Shown one piece after another: positions 12,017-21,681 of a stretch of DNA of 64,000 nucleotides. The DNA comes from Mycoplasmoides fastidiosum (GTDB taxonomy: Bacteria; Bacillota_I; Bacilli_A; Mycoplasmatales; Mycoplasmoidaceae): assembly GCF_024498275.1 (NCBI RefSeq), contig NZ_CP101809.1:310001-374000 (forward strand), in the 5' to 3' direction. The position numbers and the translations under genes were made by a program. The first letter of the stretch is position 1, and each line of letters starts with the position of its first letter. Below the pieces are notes generated by a model. The model saw only the letters and a list, made by a program, of their open reading frames with translations. It was not told the DNA's origin and did not search any database.

Positions 12017-12070
12017 TAGTATTCTTGTTATTTTTTCTTTTAGTAATTTCTCCTTTTTGTATTTTTAATA

Positions 12071-15000
12071 ATGAAACGCTTTTCTAAATTTTGACTTTTA
12101 TTTGCTTTATCTACGTTAGTAGCTACGAGTGGGGTAGCAAGTTTGCACACTAATTATGCCCCCCAAACTTTTGTTTTAAATGAATCAATTAAACACACTG
12201 CAGCTAATGAACGAATTAATTTCAACGCCACGACCCGGTTGTCAACCATTATTTCTGATATTGGTCCGGTGTTAATGGATGATAATAACACAATTTTCCA
12301 GTTGGACTGGTTTGGGAACCGGGTTTGAAGCACTAATGTGTTCCAAAGTTTAGTTGATGCGGACTACATCGCTCCTGAAGGAACGGCTTATCCCATTTTT
12401 GGTTTTCCCAAAGGCGTAGCAGTGATTGGTTGAACTTATTCTAGTTTGACCAAGAAAATCTATTTACTAATTCCCGCAACCCGCACTTCTAATGAGAATG
12501 TTAGTGAAAACTGAAAATTCCAATATGTTGTGCCAATTGATCCTAAAACGGGGATTTTAGAAATTACTACACCCGAAACAACCCCACGGATCGATGTGCG
12601 CGATTCAACTTGAAACGGTACACATGCGGGGTTAGGTTTTCAGTTTGCGATTATCAGCCAGTTAGGTGATGGTTCGATTGTGATTTATGGTTTATTGGAT
12701 TTGAGCGGGATTGCTAACGGCGCAGCTGGTTTTGCCGTGTTTTCTCCTGGGACCAATACAATCAGACGGGATCGACAAATTTTTGGCATCCGGCCCAGAG
12801 AATATAACTATACAGTGGATGGGTTAAATTTCTTTTATGTTTCACCGATTACCACAGTTCCGATTAGTCCAACCCATGCTTTATTTTTTACTCATAACCA
12901 AGTAACTAATAATATTTATGTTCACTTGACTGATAATAATTTTGCTTTAAGTAACAAATTGTGACGAACTAGTCCGTTACGTTGGGTTCCCCCAGAAATT
13001 AGGGATGGGTTTAAAAGAATTCCTGGTCGGGATCCACTCGTGTTAAACAACAATTATGGTTTTACTAACAACTATTATTTCAATACGGTAAACAATGAGA
13101 CTTGGTTACCGTATTTGGACAAAATTTTCTTTATTCGTCCCAATGGTTCAGAAATAGGCTATGAGACAAGTTCAATTGAATTACCGAAATTACGTTCAGC
13201 TTTAGCTCCGTGGGATAGCGGAATTATTTACAGTAGTTACTTGGATCTACGGGGTGATTTATTCTTTAACATGGCAACTTGGGATGCAGTGAAAAAAGAC
13301 TGAAACATTGGTTCAACTATTTATAAATTATCAGCTACGACTAAACGCTACACTCCTTATGCGGACTTAGCAACATCTGATAATCCCGATATTTCTAAAA
13401 ACACCAGTGGCTTTAAAATTTTTGCCATTCCGGTTCAAGTTGGCAAAATCATGTTGATCAACAAGGATACTGGGGTGGCTGTTGCAGTTGATGAAGACCC
13501 GGCTGCTCCAGGGACAGGTCGGATTATTGGAACTTTAAACGGAGCCCATTCATTTTTACGCAGCCCTGATTTTAGTTTAAACTTAGGGGCCCAATTTTTA
13601 TTACCTTCCCAATTACAACCCCAAAATTTCCGGGCCAGTGGGACGGGGTCAATTGTGAATTATGAAGTTTTAAATGTTGATGATAGTGCGGGCACCATTG
13701 AAGTGAAAGCAACGATTAATTATGTACCGTGGTTTGAAAATGCGACCAGTACTAATGTGAACTCGACCCAAGTGACCAAAATTTTTAATGGTTTAAAAAC
13801 CACAAGCAGTTTAAGACTGGAACAACTGGATTACCAATTAGCGCGGAGTCGAATTGATTTCATTGACGATGAAGCAATTAAACGCCGTAACTTATTTAAC
13901 TTAACAAATAACCACATTGATTTAAGTGTCTTAAAACAACTCAGTTATGAAGTTAATAACCCGAATTTTGCGACTGGCGAATTCCAAGTTATCGCCCGAT
14001 TAAAAAAATATCACCCAGTGATTGATCCTCATGGTCCGGTGCAAAATTTAGCAATTAATAAAACTTATCAAGCCTTGCCGGTTGATGGTAATAACACTGA
14101 TTATCGCATTGATTTAATTGGCGGTTCTTCTTTAGTCGGGGGGCAATTACACCAAGTAAGATCAGTCAATATTAATAGTTTGCCAGCAATTGTGCAATTT
14201 TTACTAGCTAATTCTCATCCTACTGCATTAGCTCAAAAGAAAGAACAAACTTTAGATCTATTAATTGACCGGTTAAAACTGAAGGGTTATCCGTTATTTA
14301 AACTTGATACTCAAATTACAGCTAATGCCCAAAATAACCAGTTAACTATAAGCATTACTGTTCCGGCTGCAATTAATGAAAAACTGGGGTTTGGCACAAC
14401 CGCCCAAACAATTACAACAGTTTATACTGGGTTTAATAATAAGATTGCTCGAACACAGCCAAATCTAACATTCGATAAATTCGATCAACCCCAAATTGAT
14501 CAAGATCAGGTGATAGTTAATGTTAATAATTTAAAAAATAGAGCTGACCAGAAGAAATTAAGTAGCTTCTTACCATCAGAAGTTAACATTAGTCATCTAT
14601 GAAATTACTTTTTCGCCCATAATGATTTCAATTTAGAAGCGAACTTAGGAATTAATTTATTTCCCGATAATGTGCGGGGAACTTTAGGTGTCACTTTGAC
14701 TAAACAAAACCATTCCACTTTGGATTTATTCAAAAACCACGAAGTGATTAATGTAACAATTCAGGGGTTTAAACGAACCGCACCCGAACACTACCAACAA
14801 AACGGTATTAGCTTTGCTAATGCTAATGATGAGCGTTTATTACAACTCCAACGGAGTAAAAATGCTTCAGAAGTTAGTTATCAAGACATTAATCAATTGG
14901 TTAGTTTGGGCGCTGATTTGTCCGGACAAATGCCTAACTTTCAATTAACCGCTCAAAATACCCGGTTATTAGCTAATAATAATTTGGGTGAATTGAGCGT

Positions 15001-15379
15001 TATTATTACTCTTCCCTTTGAAAACCGTTCACCAGCCCGTTCGAACCAAATTGGCTTGCCCAATGTTTATCAGCATACTTTCCGAAATTTCTCCCGAACT
15101 CAGGCGAATACTTCATTATTTCAGGTTTTAAACCAGGAACAACTAACCACCCAATTGGATTTAAGCCAACTAACTAAAGAACAAGTTTTCGCTAATCTAA
15201 ACAGTTTTATTCTACGTTCTAAAGGCTATCGTATAACTAGTGTTGATCAAATTACAGTGAGTTATTCTAAAACATTAGATGTAGTTTATATTACTTATGA
15301 TTTTAGTAACCAACGTGATTTAGAACCAGATTCACCCGTTTATTTCACTGCGGTGTATAAATTGAGTCAACCCAAGTAG
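12071..15379 (+). CDS. Family A large surface protein, intact
   Basis: 1,102 residues from ATG 12071 to TAG 15377-15379, with TGA read as Trp. The signal segment MKRFSKFWLLFALSTLVATS differs from the MSKKLSKF type, and the leader is short and unlike those of the two preceding copies. The head domain is similar (TRLSTIISDIGPVL, FQLDWFGNRVW, SYLDLRGDLFFNMATWD). The block VGKIMLINKDTGVAVAVDED to QNFRASGTGSIVNYEVL is nearly identical to the other copies. Beta modules with closing GL/GF motifs follow to the C-terminus (VYFTAVYKLSQPK). No lipobox cysteine. It is the last copy of the tandem array; surface location is inferred and function unknown. Confidence 0.85.
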
Positions 15380-15431
15380 TGAGTGGTTAACTATTAAATG
15401 AATTCCTAGTTTTTACTTAGCTGTATAAAAG

Positions 15432-15470
15432 AAAAAACAAAATGAAAGCCCACTTTCATTTTGTTTTTTT
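15432..15470 (+). terminator. Terminator closing the family A array
   Basis: 17-bp stem AAAAAACAAAATGAAAG (15432-15448) with CTTTCATTTTGTTTTTT starting at 15453, 4-nt loop CCCA, ending in T7. It can work on both strands. Confidence 0.9.
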
Positions 15471-15534
15471 GTTGTGATAACAATTAGATGAGCGCACTTA
15501 GTTGGAATTGCTTTGGGTTTGGTCGGATAATTTG

Positions 15535-15562
15535 TTGCAAGTCTCTGAATTTTTGCTATAAT
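15535..15562 (+). promoter_or_regulatory. Promoter of tRNA-Leu
   Basis: TTGCAA at 15535-15540, 16-base spacer, TATAAT at 15557-15562, preceded by TG (extended -10: TGCTATAAT). The tRNA begins 50 bases downstream. The bases after the -10 (TTAGCGAAT) recur after the TATAAT before hprK. Confidence 0.75.
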
Positions 15563-15612
15563 ATTAGCGAATCGCTCCGTCTTGTTTATGATGGGTGCAA
15601 AACCAATCCTTT

Positions 15613-15699
15613 GCCTAAGTGGCGAAACTGGCATACGCAGCAGACTCAAGATCTGCCGGTAGCAATACCGTGGGGGTTCGAGTCCCTTCTTAGGCACCA
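15613..15699 (+). tRNA. tRNA-Leu (anticodon CAA)
   Basis: 87 bases including an encoded CCA at 15697-15699. Acceptor stem GCCTAAG (15613-15619) pairs with CTTAGGC (15689-15695). The anticodon arm GCAGA-CTCAAGA-TCTGC gives anticodon CAA, reading UUG. A long variable arm CCGGTAGCAATACCG and GTTCGAGTC in the T arm make it a class II tRNA, as expected for Leu. Own extended -10 promoter upstream; no other tRNA in the window was seen. Confidence 0.95.
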
Positions 15700-15881
15700 T
15701 AATTTTGGGATTAAAATCCCGATTTATCTATTAATTTAGAATTGGGTTCCCAAATTTTGAACTAGTTGCATCAAATGATTGTCTAGCTACTTTCATTTGC
15801 CGGTCTACTTATTTAAGATATCCAATCCTTCAACTAAACTAAATAAAAATACGATAAATTAAATCAAATCAAAATTGTTTC

Positions 15882-15916
15882 AAAAAAAGCTATGGTCAAA
15901 AACCATAGCTTTTTTT
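15882..15916. terminator. Bidirectional terminator (tRNA / rpoE)
   Basis: 15-bp perfect stem AAAAAAAGCTATGGT (15882-15896) and ACCATAGCTTTTTTT (15902-15916) around a 5-nt loop. It lies between the tRNA on plus and the rpoE stop on minus, so it can serve both converging transcripts. Confidence 0.85.
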
Positions 15917-15983
15917 GATTTTAAAAAGCCGAACATTAATTCATAATTTGTTTGTTCGGTTGGGTTAAAGCAAGCAGAACGAA

Positions 15984-16385
15984 TTATTCGTCAATAATTT
16001 CGTCTTCACTCACTTGGATTTCTTCATCGACTTCAAACGAATCAGCAACTTCAATTTCATCGGTGTAATCTTCATAGCCTTCTTCAAACAGATCATCTTT
16101 TTCGTATAAAAACATGGTGTTAGCAATTTTTTCGGCTTTTTCAACTGTGATGCATTCTTTTAAACATCAAGTGGTGGGACCACAAACCAAAAAGCGTTTG
16201 TCTTGGCATAAGTCAACATAAAAATCGCCAATTCAGTCTTCAACTTTTTCTTGTTTGAAATCAGTTGCCTGACTCCAAACTAAAGATCATAAGTTTTGGA
16301 AACTGAAATTTTGGTTATGAAATTGGGTTAGTGCAATTTCATAAGCTAAATCAGTTAACATGCGGGGGTTTAAGTGTTTGGTCAT
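15984..16385 (-). CDS. rpoE: RNA polymerase delta subunit
   Basis: 133 residues from ATG (16383-16385) to TAA (15984-15986), read with TGA as Trp. The N-terminal ~90 residues fit the HARE-HTH fold of RNA polymerase delta: LTDLAYEIALTQF, FQNLWSLVW, WIGDFYVDLCQDKRFLVCG. The tail is strongly acidic (about residues 95-133, rich in D and E, ending DEIIDE), as in the family, where it competes with nucleic acid for core polymerase and speeds recycling. It is the last gene of a minus-strand operon after the HD hydrolase: its start codon lies 16 bases inside that gene's 3' end, so translational coupling is likely. Identification rests on size, fold pattern and acidic tail. Confidence 0.85.
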
Positions 16386-17809
16386 AAGGGGTTTGCTTCT
16401 TTCTTATTAATTGCTTGAATTTTGGATCATAATTTTTTCTGAATCACAATCACAGTGTATTTTTTACTGGTTGGGTTAAAAGTGAGTAATTTTTCCAGAT
16501 CTAACGGGGTTTGATCTAAAAAACTGTCATAAGCAACGACTTGGCTTGTTTCATTATTGTAATTCAAAATTGGGTTTTCTTTATCATAAATTACTGGTCG
16601 TCATTGTTGTTGGTGCTGGGGCAGAATCAATTGGTCAGTATAAGTTATTTCGGGATTTTGGGTTTGTAAAATCTGGAAACTAGTTTGCAATTGCTGGTAT
16701 TCTTCTAGACTTAGAGCCAAAAACTGGTGTTGGGTTAAACTGATGTTGCCTTTTAATAAATTAGCTAAAGATGCTAAAACCGGATCTGCTGCTTCACAGA
16801 AGGATTCAAGAATTAAATCAAAGCTTTGATCAGTTAGTTTAATAAATTTGGCATAATCAAATTGTTTAGCAGTTTCTGGTTGCAAATAAGGTTGAATTAA
16901 ATCATATAAGAAATGATAAGTTTGCAACTGCGGATCCTGGCGAATTTGGTGGTAGTTTTGACGGAAATAATCAATGATTTTCCCAATTAGTAATTCATAA
17001 GTGACACTGTAAATATTGGCATACAATTCCGCATACATGGTGTAACGATTGATTAAGAAGTTGGTGATTAAATGATTCGCTTTGTCATAAAATGCAATTT
17101 TGTTAACGTATTTAGCTTGTGCAGGATAATTGATTAAATCCAGTTGTTCAGCCCGGACAATAACAGATCATTTAATCAACAAATGAATGTTCCGACTACC
17201 ATAACTTAATCCTGAAAAATGCGAATCGCGCAACAAATAGTCCAACCGATCCGCATCAATTTGTGAAGAAATTAAATCTTGCACCCAATTTAATTCGGGC
17301 GCTTTATTTTGTTTAGTAATAATTTGAGCAACCTTTTGCACATAATATAGCGGATCAATTTTATCCTTGAGTGCTTGGTTAACCAAAATTTGGTGTACTC
17401 GGGTTTCGGGTGAACTTAAGATTTGGGTGGCATAAGCTTCGTGCGAAAAATGCATGTATTCTTCAAACGCATGCGAATGCGGACCATGCCCCACATCATG
17501 TAATAATGCAGCTGCTAAAGCCACATTAATCGCCACCCGGTCTTTATCAGGTTGTAAACAACCCTTACGAATTCATTCATCAATGAAATTGGCCGCAACT
17601 TGATACACTCCCAAACAATGGGATAAACGAGTATGGGTTGCAGTGGGGAAATTATTATAAGATAAGCTAAGCTGTAAGATTTTACTTAACCGCTGCATTT
17701 CTGGGGTGTTAACCAATTGGTACAACCACCGGCGGGAGCGGTCAAAATTAATTTCATTATGAATCGGGTCTTTAATGAAATAACTTTTCTTTTTTTCTTT
17801 AATTTCCAA
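16370..17809 (-). CDS. HD-domain phosphohydrolase (dNTPase-like)
   Basis: 479 residues when TGA is Trp. Starts at TTG 17807-17809: no in-frame ATG or GTG lies between there and the gltX stop, and IKDPIHNEI follows about 12 residues later as in the family. Metal and catalytic motifs of the HD superfamily are visible: RLSHCLGVYQVA near residue 60, LLHDVGHGPHSHAFE at about 102-116, and DADRLDYLLRD near 185. This is the dGTPase/YwfO-like arrangement, homologous in type to M. genitalium MG461, which is also next to gltX. Likely role: removal of phosphate from (d)NTPs or related nucleotides; the substrate is not deducible. Second gene of gltX-HD-rpoE, 22 bases after gltX and overlapping rpoE by 16 bases. 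Confidence 0.85.
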
Positions 17810-17831
17810 GTGAAACCGGGAGTATCACGGT

Positions 17832-19313
17832 TTAGTTTTGTGGGGTGAATTCATCTAAGAATTTTAAGACCTCAAGCAAACGGGTTCGGCATAATTGATA
17901 ACCCATTAATTTAATGATTTTAAATAATTCTGGACCATGTTCAGAATAAGTTAATCCTAAACGTAATGGAATAAAAAAGTCCATACCTTTTTTATTGGTT
18001 TGGGCCATAATTTGTTTTAAATACGCCCGCACATTAGCATGATTTCACTCTTCAGTGGAATCAGGTAAAAGTTTTAGCCCGATTTCTAATACATCGCGAT
18101 TATCAGCTAAAACTTGATGATGGTCTTGGAAAATGGTTTGCGCATTAGAAGGCGAATTAAAAATGTTATTAGCTAATTCGTTTAATTGCGCAGCATAAGA
18201 AATTTGGTTTTTAAATAATAGGGCAATTTCTTCTTTGCTTTCGTTTAGTTGGTTTAAATCAATCACAAAAAAGGGATTAACAAAGTTTCAATAAACTTTG
18301 TCATTTAACCGGCGGAAGTGTTGCCCAGAAATTCATAATAATTTTTTATAATCAAAAAAAGCCGGCGCTTTAGAAAGGTGAGCAAGATCAAAATTATTAA
18401 TCATCTCCTCTAAAGTCATAATTTCTTGTTCAGGAATTCCTGGTCAACCTAATAAAGCTAAGAAGTTAACAACAGCTTCGGGTAAAAACCCATCCTTACG
18501 GTAGTTTTCAATGAACTGTTTAGTTGTTTTATCGCGTTTAGAAAGTTTTTTTCCATCAGCCCCAATAATGATGGATAAATGGGCAAACTGGGGCATTTTA
18601 GTATAACCTAAAGCTTGGTAAGTAGCAATTTGGTATGGAGTATTAGAAATGTGTTCTTCGCCCCGTAAAACATGACTAATTTTCATGTCATGATCATCAA
18701 TTACTACTGCAAAATTATAGGTGGGAATTTTATTGGAACGTAAAATGATGTAATCACTTAAAGCAGTACCTGGAACACTAATGTTACCCCGAATCAAATC
18801 ATCCCAGGCATATGTAGCTTCATCGCTTAGTTTCAACCGAATTGCAAACTCTTTCCCGGCATTAACTTTAGCAGTGATTTCTTCAGGGCTTAAGTTTAAA
18901 CAAGTGCGATCATACCGTGGGGTTTGGCCGTTATCTAATGCTTGTTGACGTTTTTGATCCAGTTCTGCTGGAGTACAAAAACAACGGTAAGCTAAATCTT
19001 GTTCTAATAATTGGACCGCAATTTTTTGGTAAGTTAATAACTTTTGGGACTGCAAATACGGCCCCGAATCACCAGGATTATTAAATGATTCATCGGGGAA
19101 AATATTCAATCATTTTAAATTATCAAATTGGGAAGCTAATCCTTCTTCGATGTTACGTTCAACATCGGTATCTTCGATCCGGAGAATGAAATTGCCTAAA
19201 TGCCGCTTGGCAAATAAATAATTAAAGATCGCGGTCCTAGCTCCGCCGATGTGTAATTCTCCAGTGGGAGAAGGAGCGTAGCGGGTCCGGACCGTTTTAA
19301 TTTGTGAATTCAT
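17832..19313 (-). CDS. gltX: Glutamate-tRNA ligase
   Basis: 493 residues, class I aminoacyl-tRNA synthetase that charges tRNA with glutamate. [20 protein letters not shown] at about 9-28 carries the HIGH signature (here HIGG), and KKLSKRD near residue 260 is the KMSKS-equivalent loop. [23 protein letters not shown] and [17 protein letters not shown] are family landmarks. The anticodon-binding C-terminal half is more variable and ends [14 protein letters not shown]. Several TGA codons stand at Trp positions such as LLGWPG. First gene of the gltX-HD-rpoE set. Mollicutes without a Gln synthetase use this enzyme to mischarge tRNA-Gln before amidation; whether that holds here cannot be seen in this window. 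Confidence 0.95.
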
Positions 19314-19427
19314 GACATTAATTCCTTGACTTGGATATTCTAGTAGACACTAATGAAATATTTCAACATGAACCATGGTGAAATCTGTTTTTATGGGTTA
19401 ACAACCAGAATAAAAGGAGACAGGCGA

Positions 19428-20210
19428 TTAGTGGTTTTCTTCAGTGAAATGTGGATCGTTTAATTCAATTAAAGTTGATCCAGTTCCACATGTAAAAATT
19501 TGGTTAAAAGGGGTTTTTAATTTGGCCTGCATTAAAAATAATTCAGGTGAAATTTGAAATACCGCGGATTGGTATTCGTTAAACACTTCAAAGGGTTGGT
19601 TATTGGTTAGAGCACTCACTAATTTAGACACGTAGTTATTAGCTAAAAATTTAGGTTGAATTTTGAAAACTTCACGAACTTGGGTTTCATCAAGCGCAAT
19701 GTTTGTGAAGTGAAGTTTCATTTTTGGCAATTGAATGTGGGTATAACCAACCACCTCATCACCAAAGTTTTGCACTCGGCCAACTTTGAATCCAGTTAAA
19801 AAGAAAGGAATATCAGGGCTAACACTTGTTGCAATGTGTCGGAAATTAATTGGCAAATCAAATCGGTCTGCATAATATTTAATTAACGCTGCAGCACATG
19901 CAGCTACAGAGCCTAAACCAGAACCTAGTGGAATGTTCTTTTTAATGTCAATTCGTAAATTGACATTAATGGAATGATGGGCGCTTAAATAAAAAGCCGC
20001 TTTGGTGACTAAGTCGTTTTGCACGTGTAACAAATTACCTGCTGGATCAAAATAACGGACTTCTAAAGTCGGATTTTTAGTTAAATGTAGTTCATCATAA
20101 AGTTCAGGTACTAAAACAAATACGCTATCAAACGGTGTTTTTTTGTAGCTTGGTGCGTATTTGAAAGTTTTTAATCCGAAAGTAATGCGGGGATGAGCTT
20201 GTAAAATCAT
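19428..20210 (-). CDS. ispE: GHMP kinase, IspE-like (CDP-ME kinase)
   Basis: 260 residues from ATG 20208-20210 to TAA 19428-19430. GHMP-kinase features: an N-terminal substrate strand (HPRITFGLKTF, compare AxAKINLxL), the glycine-rich ATP loop NIPLGSGLGSVAACAAALIK at about 91-110, SPDIPFFLTG near 130, and the C-terminal GTGSTLIEL loop. The SPDIPFFL box and overall length favour 4-diphosphocytidyl-2-C-methyl-D-erythritol kinase of the MEP pathway over homoserine or mevalonate kinases. Some mycoplasmas keep this pathway and others lack it. A double TATAAT lies about 45-55 bases upstream on the minus strand. It is 114 bases from gltX, so it may share transcription with it. Another GHMP member remains possible. 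Confidence 0.72.
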   Translation of the reverse strand: MILQAHPRITFGLKTFKYAPSYKKTPFDSVFVLVPELYDELHLTKNPTLEVRYFDPAGNLLHVQNDLVTKAAFYLSAHHSINVNLRIDIKKNIPLGSGLGSVAACAAALIKYYADRFDLPINFRHIATSVSPDIPFFLTGFKVGRVQNFGDEVVGYTHIQLPKMKLHFTNIALDETQVREVFKIQPKFLANNYVSKLVSALTNNQPFEVFNEYQSAVFQISPELFLMQAKLKTPFNQIFTCGTGSTLIELNDPHFTEENH

Positions 20211-20254
20211 TTTTAGTCTAAGTTAGTTCTTCTTCTCACTAGTTAATAGAGTAT

Positions 20255-20265
20255 ATTATATTATA
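20255..20265 (-). promoter_or_regulatory. Minus-strand -10 region before ispE-like gene
   Basis: Read on the minus strand, GGGTATAATATAATATAC holds two overlapping TATAAT hexamers (20260-20265 and 20255-20260), about 45-55 bases before the ATG. A GAGAAGAAGAA purine tract lies in between. No clear -35 was assigned. Confidence 0.6.
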
Positions 20266-20300
20266 CCCACGCTATTTTAGTCGTGTTTTTATGGGCTGGC

Positions 20301-20306
20301 TTGACA
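20301..20306 (+). promoter_or_regulatory. Perfect -35 hexamer upstream of dnaJ
   Basis: TTGACA at 20301-20306, with only a weak GATTAA at 20325-20330 as its -10. It may be a second, upstream promoter for dnaJ or a chance match; it lies 72 bases before the CIRCE-like element. Confidence 0.35.
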
Positions 20307-20372
20307 AGTTTAGCCACTTTTGTGGATTAATATGGGGATTAATGCCTAAAAGCCACCAACAGCGGTTTTGTA

Positions 20373-20399
20373 TTAGCAGTTATTAACCTTAACTGCTAA
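20373..20399 (+). promoter_or_regulatory. CIRCE-like operator (HrcA site) of dnaJ
   Basis: TTAGCAGTT (20373-20381), exactly 9 bases, then AACTGCTAA (20391-20399): a perfect 9-N9-9 inverted repeat. The bacterial CIRCE consensus is TTAGCACTC-N9-GAGTGCTAA, and six or seven positions per arm match with the outer TTAGCA kept. It overlaps the expected -35 of the TATAAT at 20408, so a bound repressor would block polymerase. HrcA is not in the window; heat-shock control is inferred from site geometry and the dnaJ context. Confidence 0.8.
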
Positions 20400-20404
20400 T
20401 CTTA

Positions 20405-20413
20405 TGGTATAAT
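20405..20413 (+). promoter_or_regulatory. Extended -10 promoter of dnaJ-grpE
   Basis: TGG followed by TATAAT at 20408-20413 forms an extended -10, about 100 bases before the dnaJ ATG. The -35 position falls inside the CIRCE-like repeat and is weak, which is common with extended -10 promoters. Confidence 0.75.
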
Positions 20414-20513
20414 TTTGGAATAAATCACTCTTAACTGCTTTAATGGGCGTTTCATTATCCCATTAAATACCCGACATTAATTTAAAAGAATTGATCATGA
20501 AAGGATCTCTTTA

Positions 20514-21674
20514 ATGAGTAAACGAGACTATTATGAAGTTTTAGGAGTTAGTCGTAATGCGTCTGAAGCTGATATCAAGCGCGCATTTCGCACTTTAGCT
20601 CGCAAATATCACCCCGATATTAATAAAGAAAAGGGCGCTGAAGATCAATTTAAAGAAATTAATGAGGCCTATGAAGTCTTAAGTGATGCTCAAAAACGCA
20701 AAACTTATGATGATTTTGGTCATGCTGGTTTAGAAAATACCGGATTTCACGACCAAGGCTTTAACCCGTTTGATATTTTTAACCAGTTTTTTAACCAACA
20801 AGGCGAAACTTTTTTTGGCAACGAGGACGGATCAGGCGATATTGATGATCTGTTTGGCCGGGTGTTTCGTAATAATTTTGGTAACCAACGTTCTCCGAAT
20901 CAGAATCCTAATGAAATCGAACAAGGCATTGAAATTAGTTTTGTCGAATCCATTCGGGGAACAAAACAAAACTTCCGCTATTCTTATCAAGCTAAATGTG
21001 ACCCATGTCGGGGCACAGGAGCTTTAGATGGGGATGCTAAAAACATTACCATTTGTAAAAAATGTAATGGTTTAGGCGAAGAAATTGTTAAACGCAAAAG
21101 TCTGTTTGGAGTTGTTTCAACTCGTTCTCGCTGTTACACTTGTCATGGTTCAGGAAAAGTTCCAATTAAAAAGTGTAAAAGTTGTAACGGAAACGGGTTT
21201 AACCAAGTGACCACCACTTTGGATTTAACCATCCCCGCAGGAGTTCGTGCTGGTCAATTTTTAATCTTTAAAAACCAGCATGGTTCCACTGAAGTAACTT
21301 TAAAAATTCAGATCTTTGTCACCCACTCCAATGTTTTTGAACGCCACGGCATGAACATTTACACTAAGTTAGTTGTTAATCCTCTACAAGCAATGATAGG
21401 GGGAGATTTGAAAATTCCTTCGCCTTGAGGGATTAAAACCATCCGGGTAAAACCCGGAATTAAAAATGGCGAACACTTAAAAATTGTTGGGGCTGGTTGT
21501 CGAATTAGTCGCAATAATAAATTAACTAGTGGTGATTTAATTGGTGTTGTCGAATATGCTAGTCCCCAAAAATTATCTGATGCAGAAATTAAAATTTTAA
21601 GTGGGATTAAAATCGAAGAACCCAAAGAAGCAGTTAATTGGATCAATAAAGCTTTAAGTGAATTAAAGGAGTAA
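20514..21674 (+). CDS. dnaJ: Chaperone protein DnaJ
   Basis: 386 residues with one TGA as Trp (21426-21428). An AAAGGA ribosome site lies about 9 bases before the ATG. The J domain covers residues 4-70 with the HPD motif at 33-35 that stimulates DnaK ATPase. A Gly/Phe-rich linker follows to about 135. Four zinc-binding CxxCxGxG repeats begin near residue 162 ([32 protein letters not shown]). The C-terminal substrate-binding domain ends [13 protein letters not shown]. This is a complete type I DnaJ co-chaperone. It is followed 7 bases later by grpE, so the two DnaK partners are one operon behind a CIRCE-like operator. Confidence 0.97.
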
Positions 21675-21681
21675 TTGCTGT

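Noticed and set aside
15413-15700. Minus-strand ORF of 95 residues
   Set aside because: It covers the tRNA-Leu and its terminator; no family resemblance.
15488-15739. Plus-strand ORF of 83 residues
   Set aside because: It runs through the tRNA promoter and the tRNA itself.
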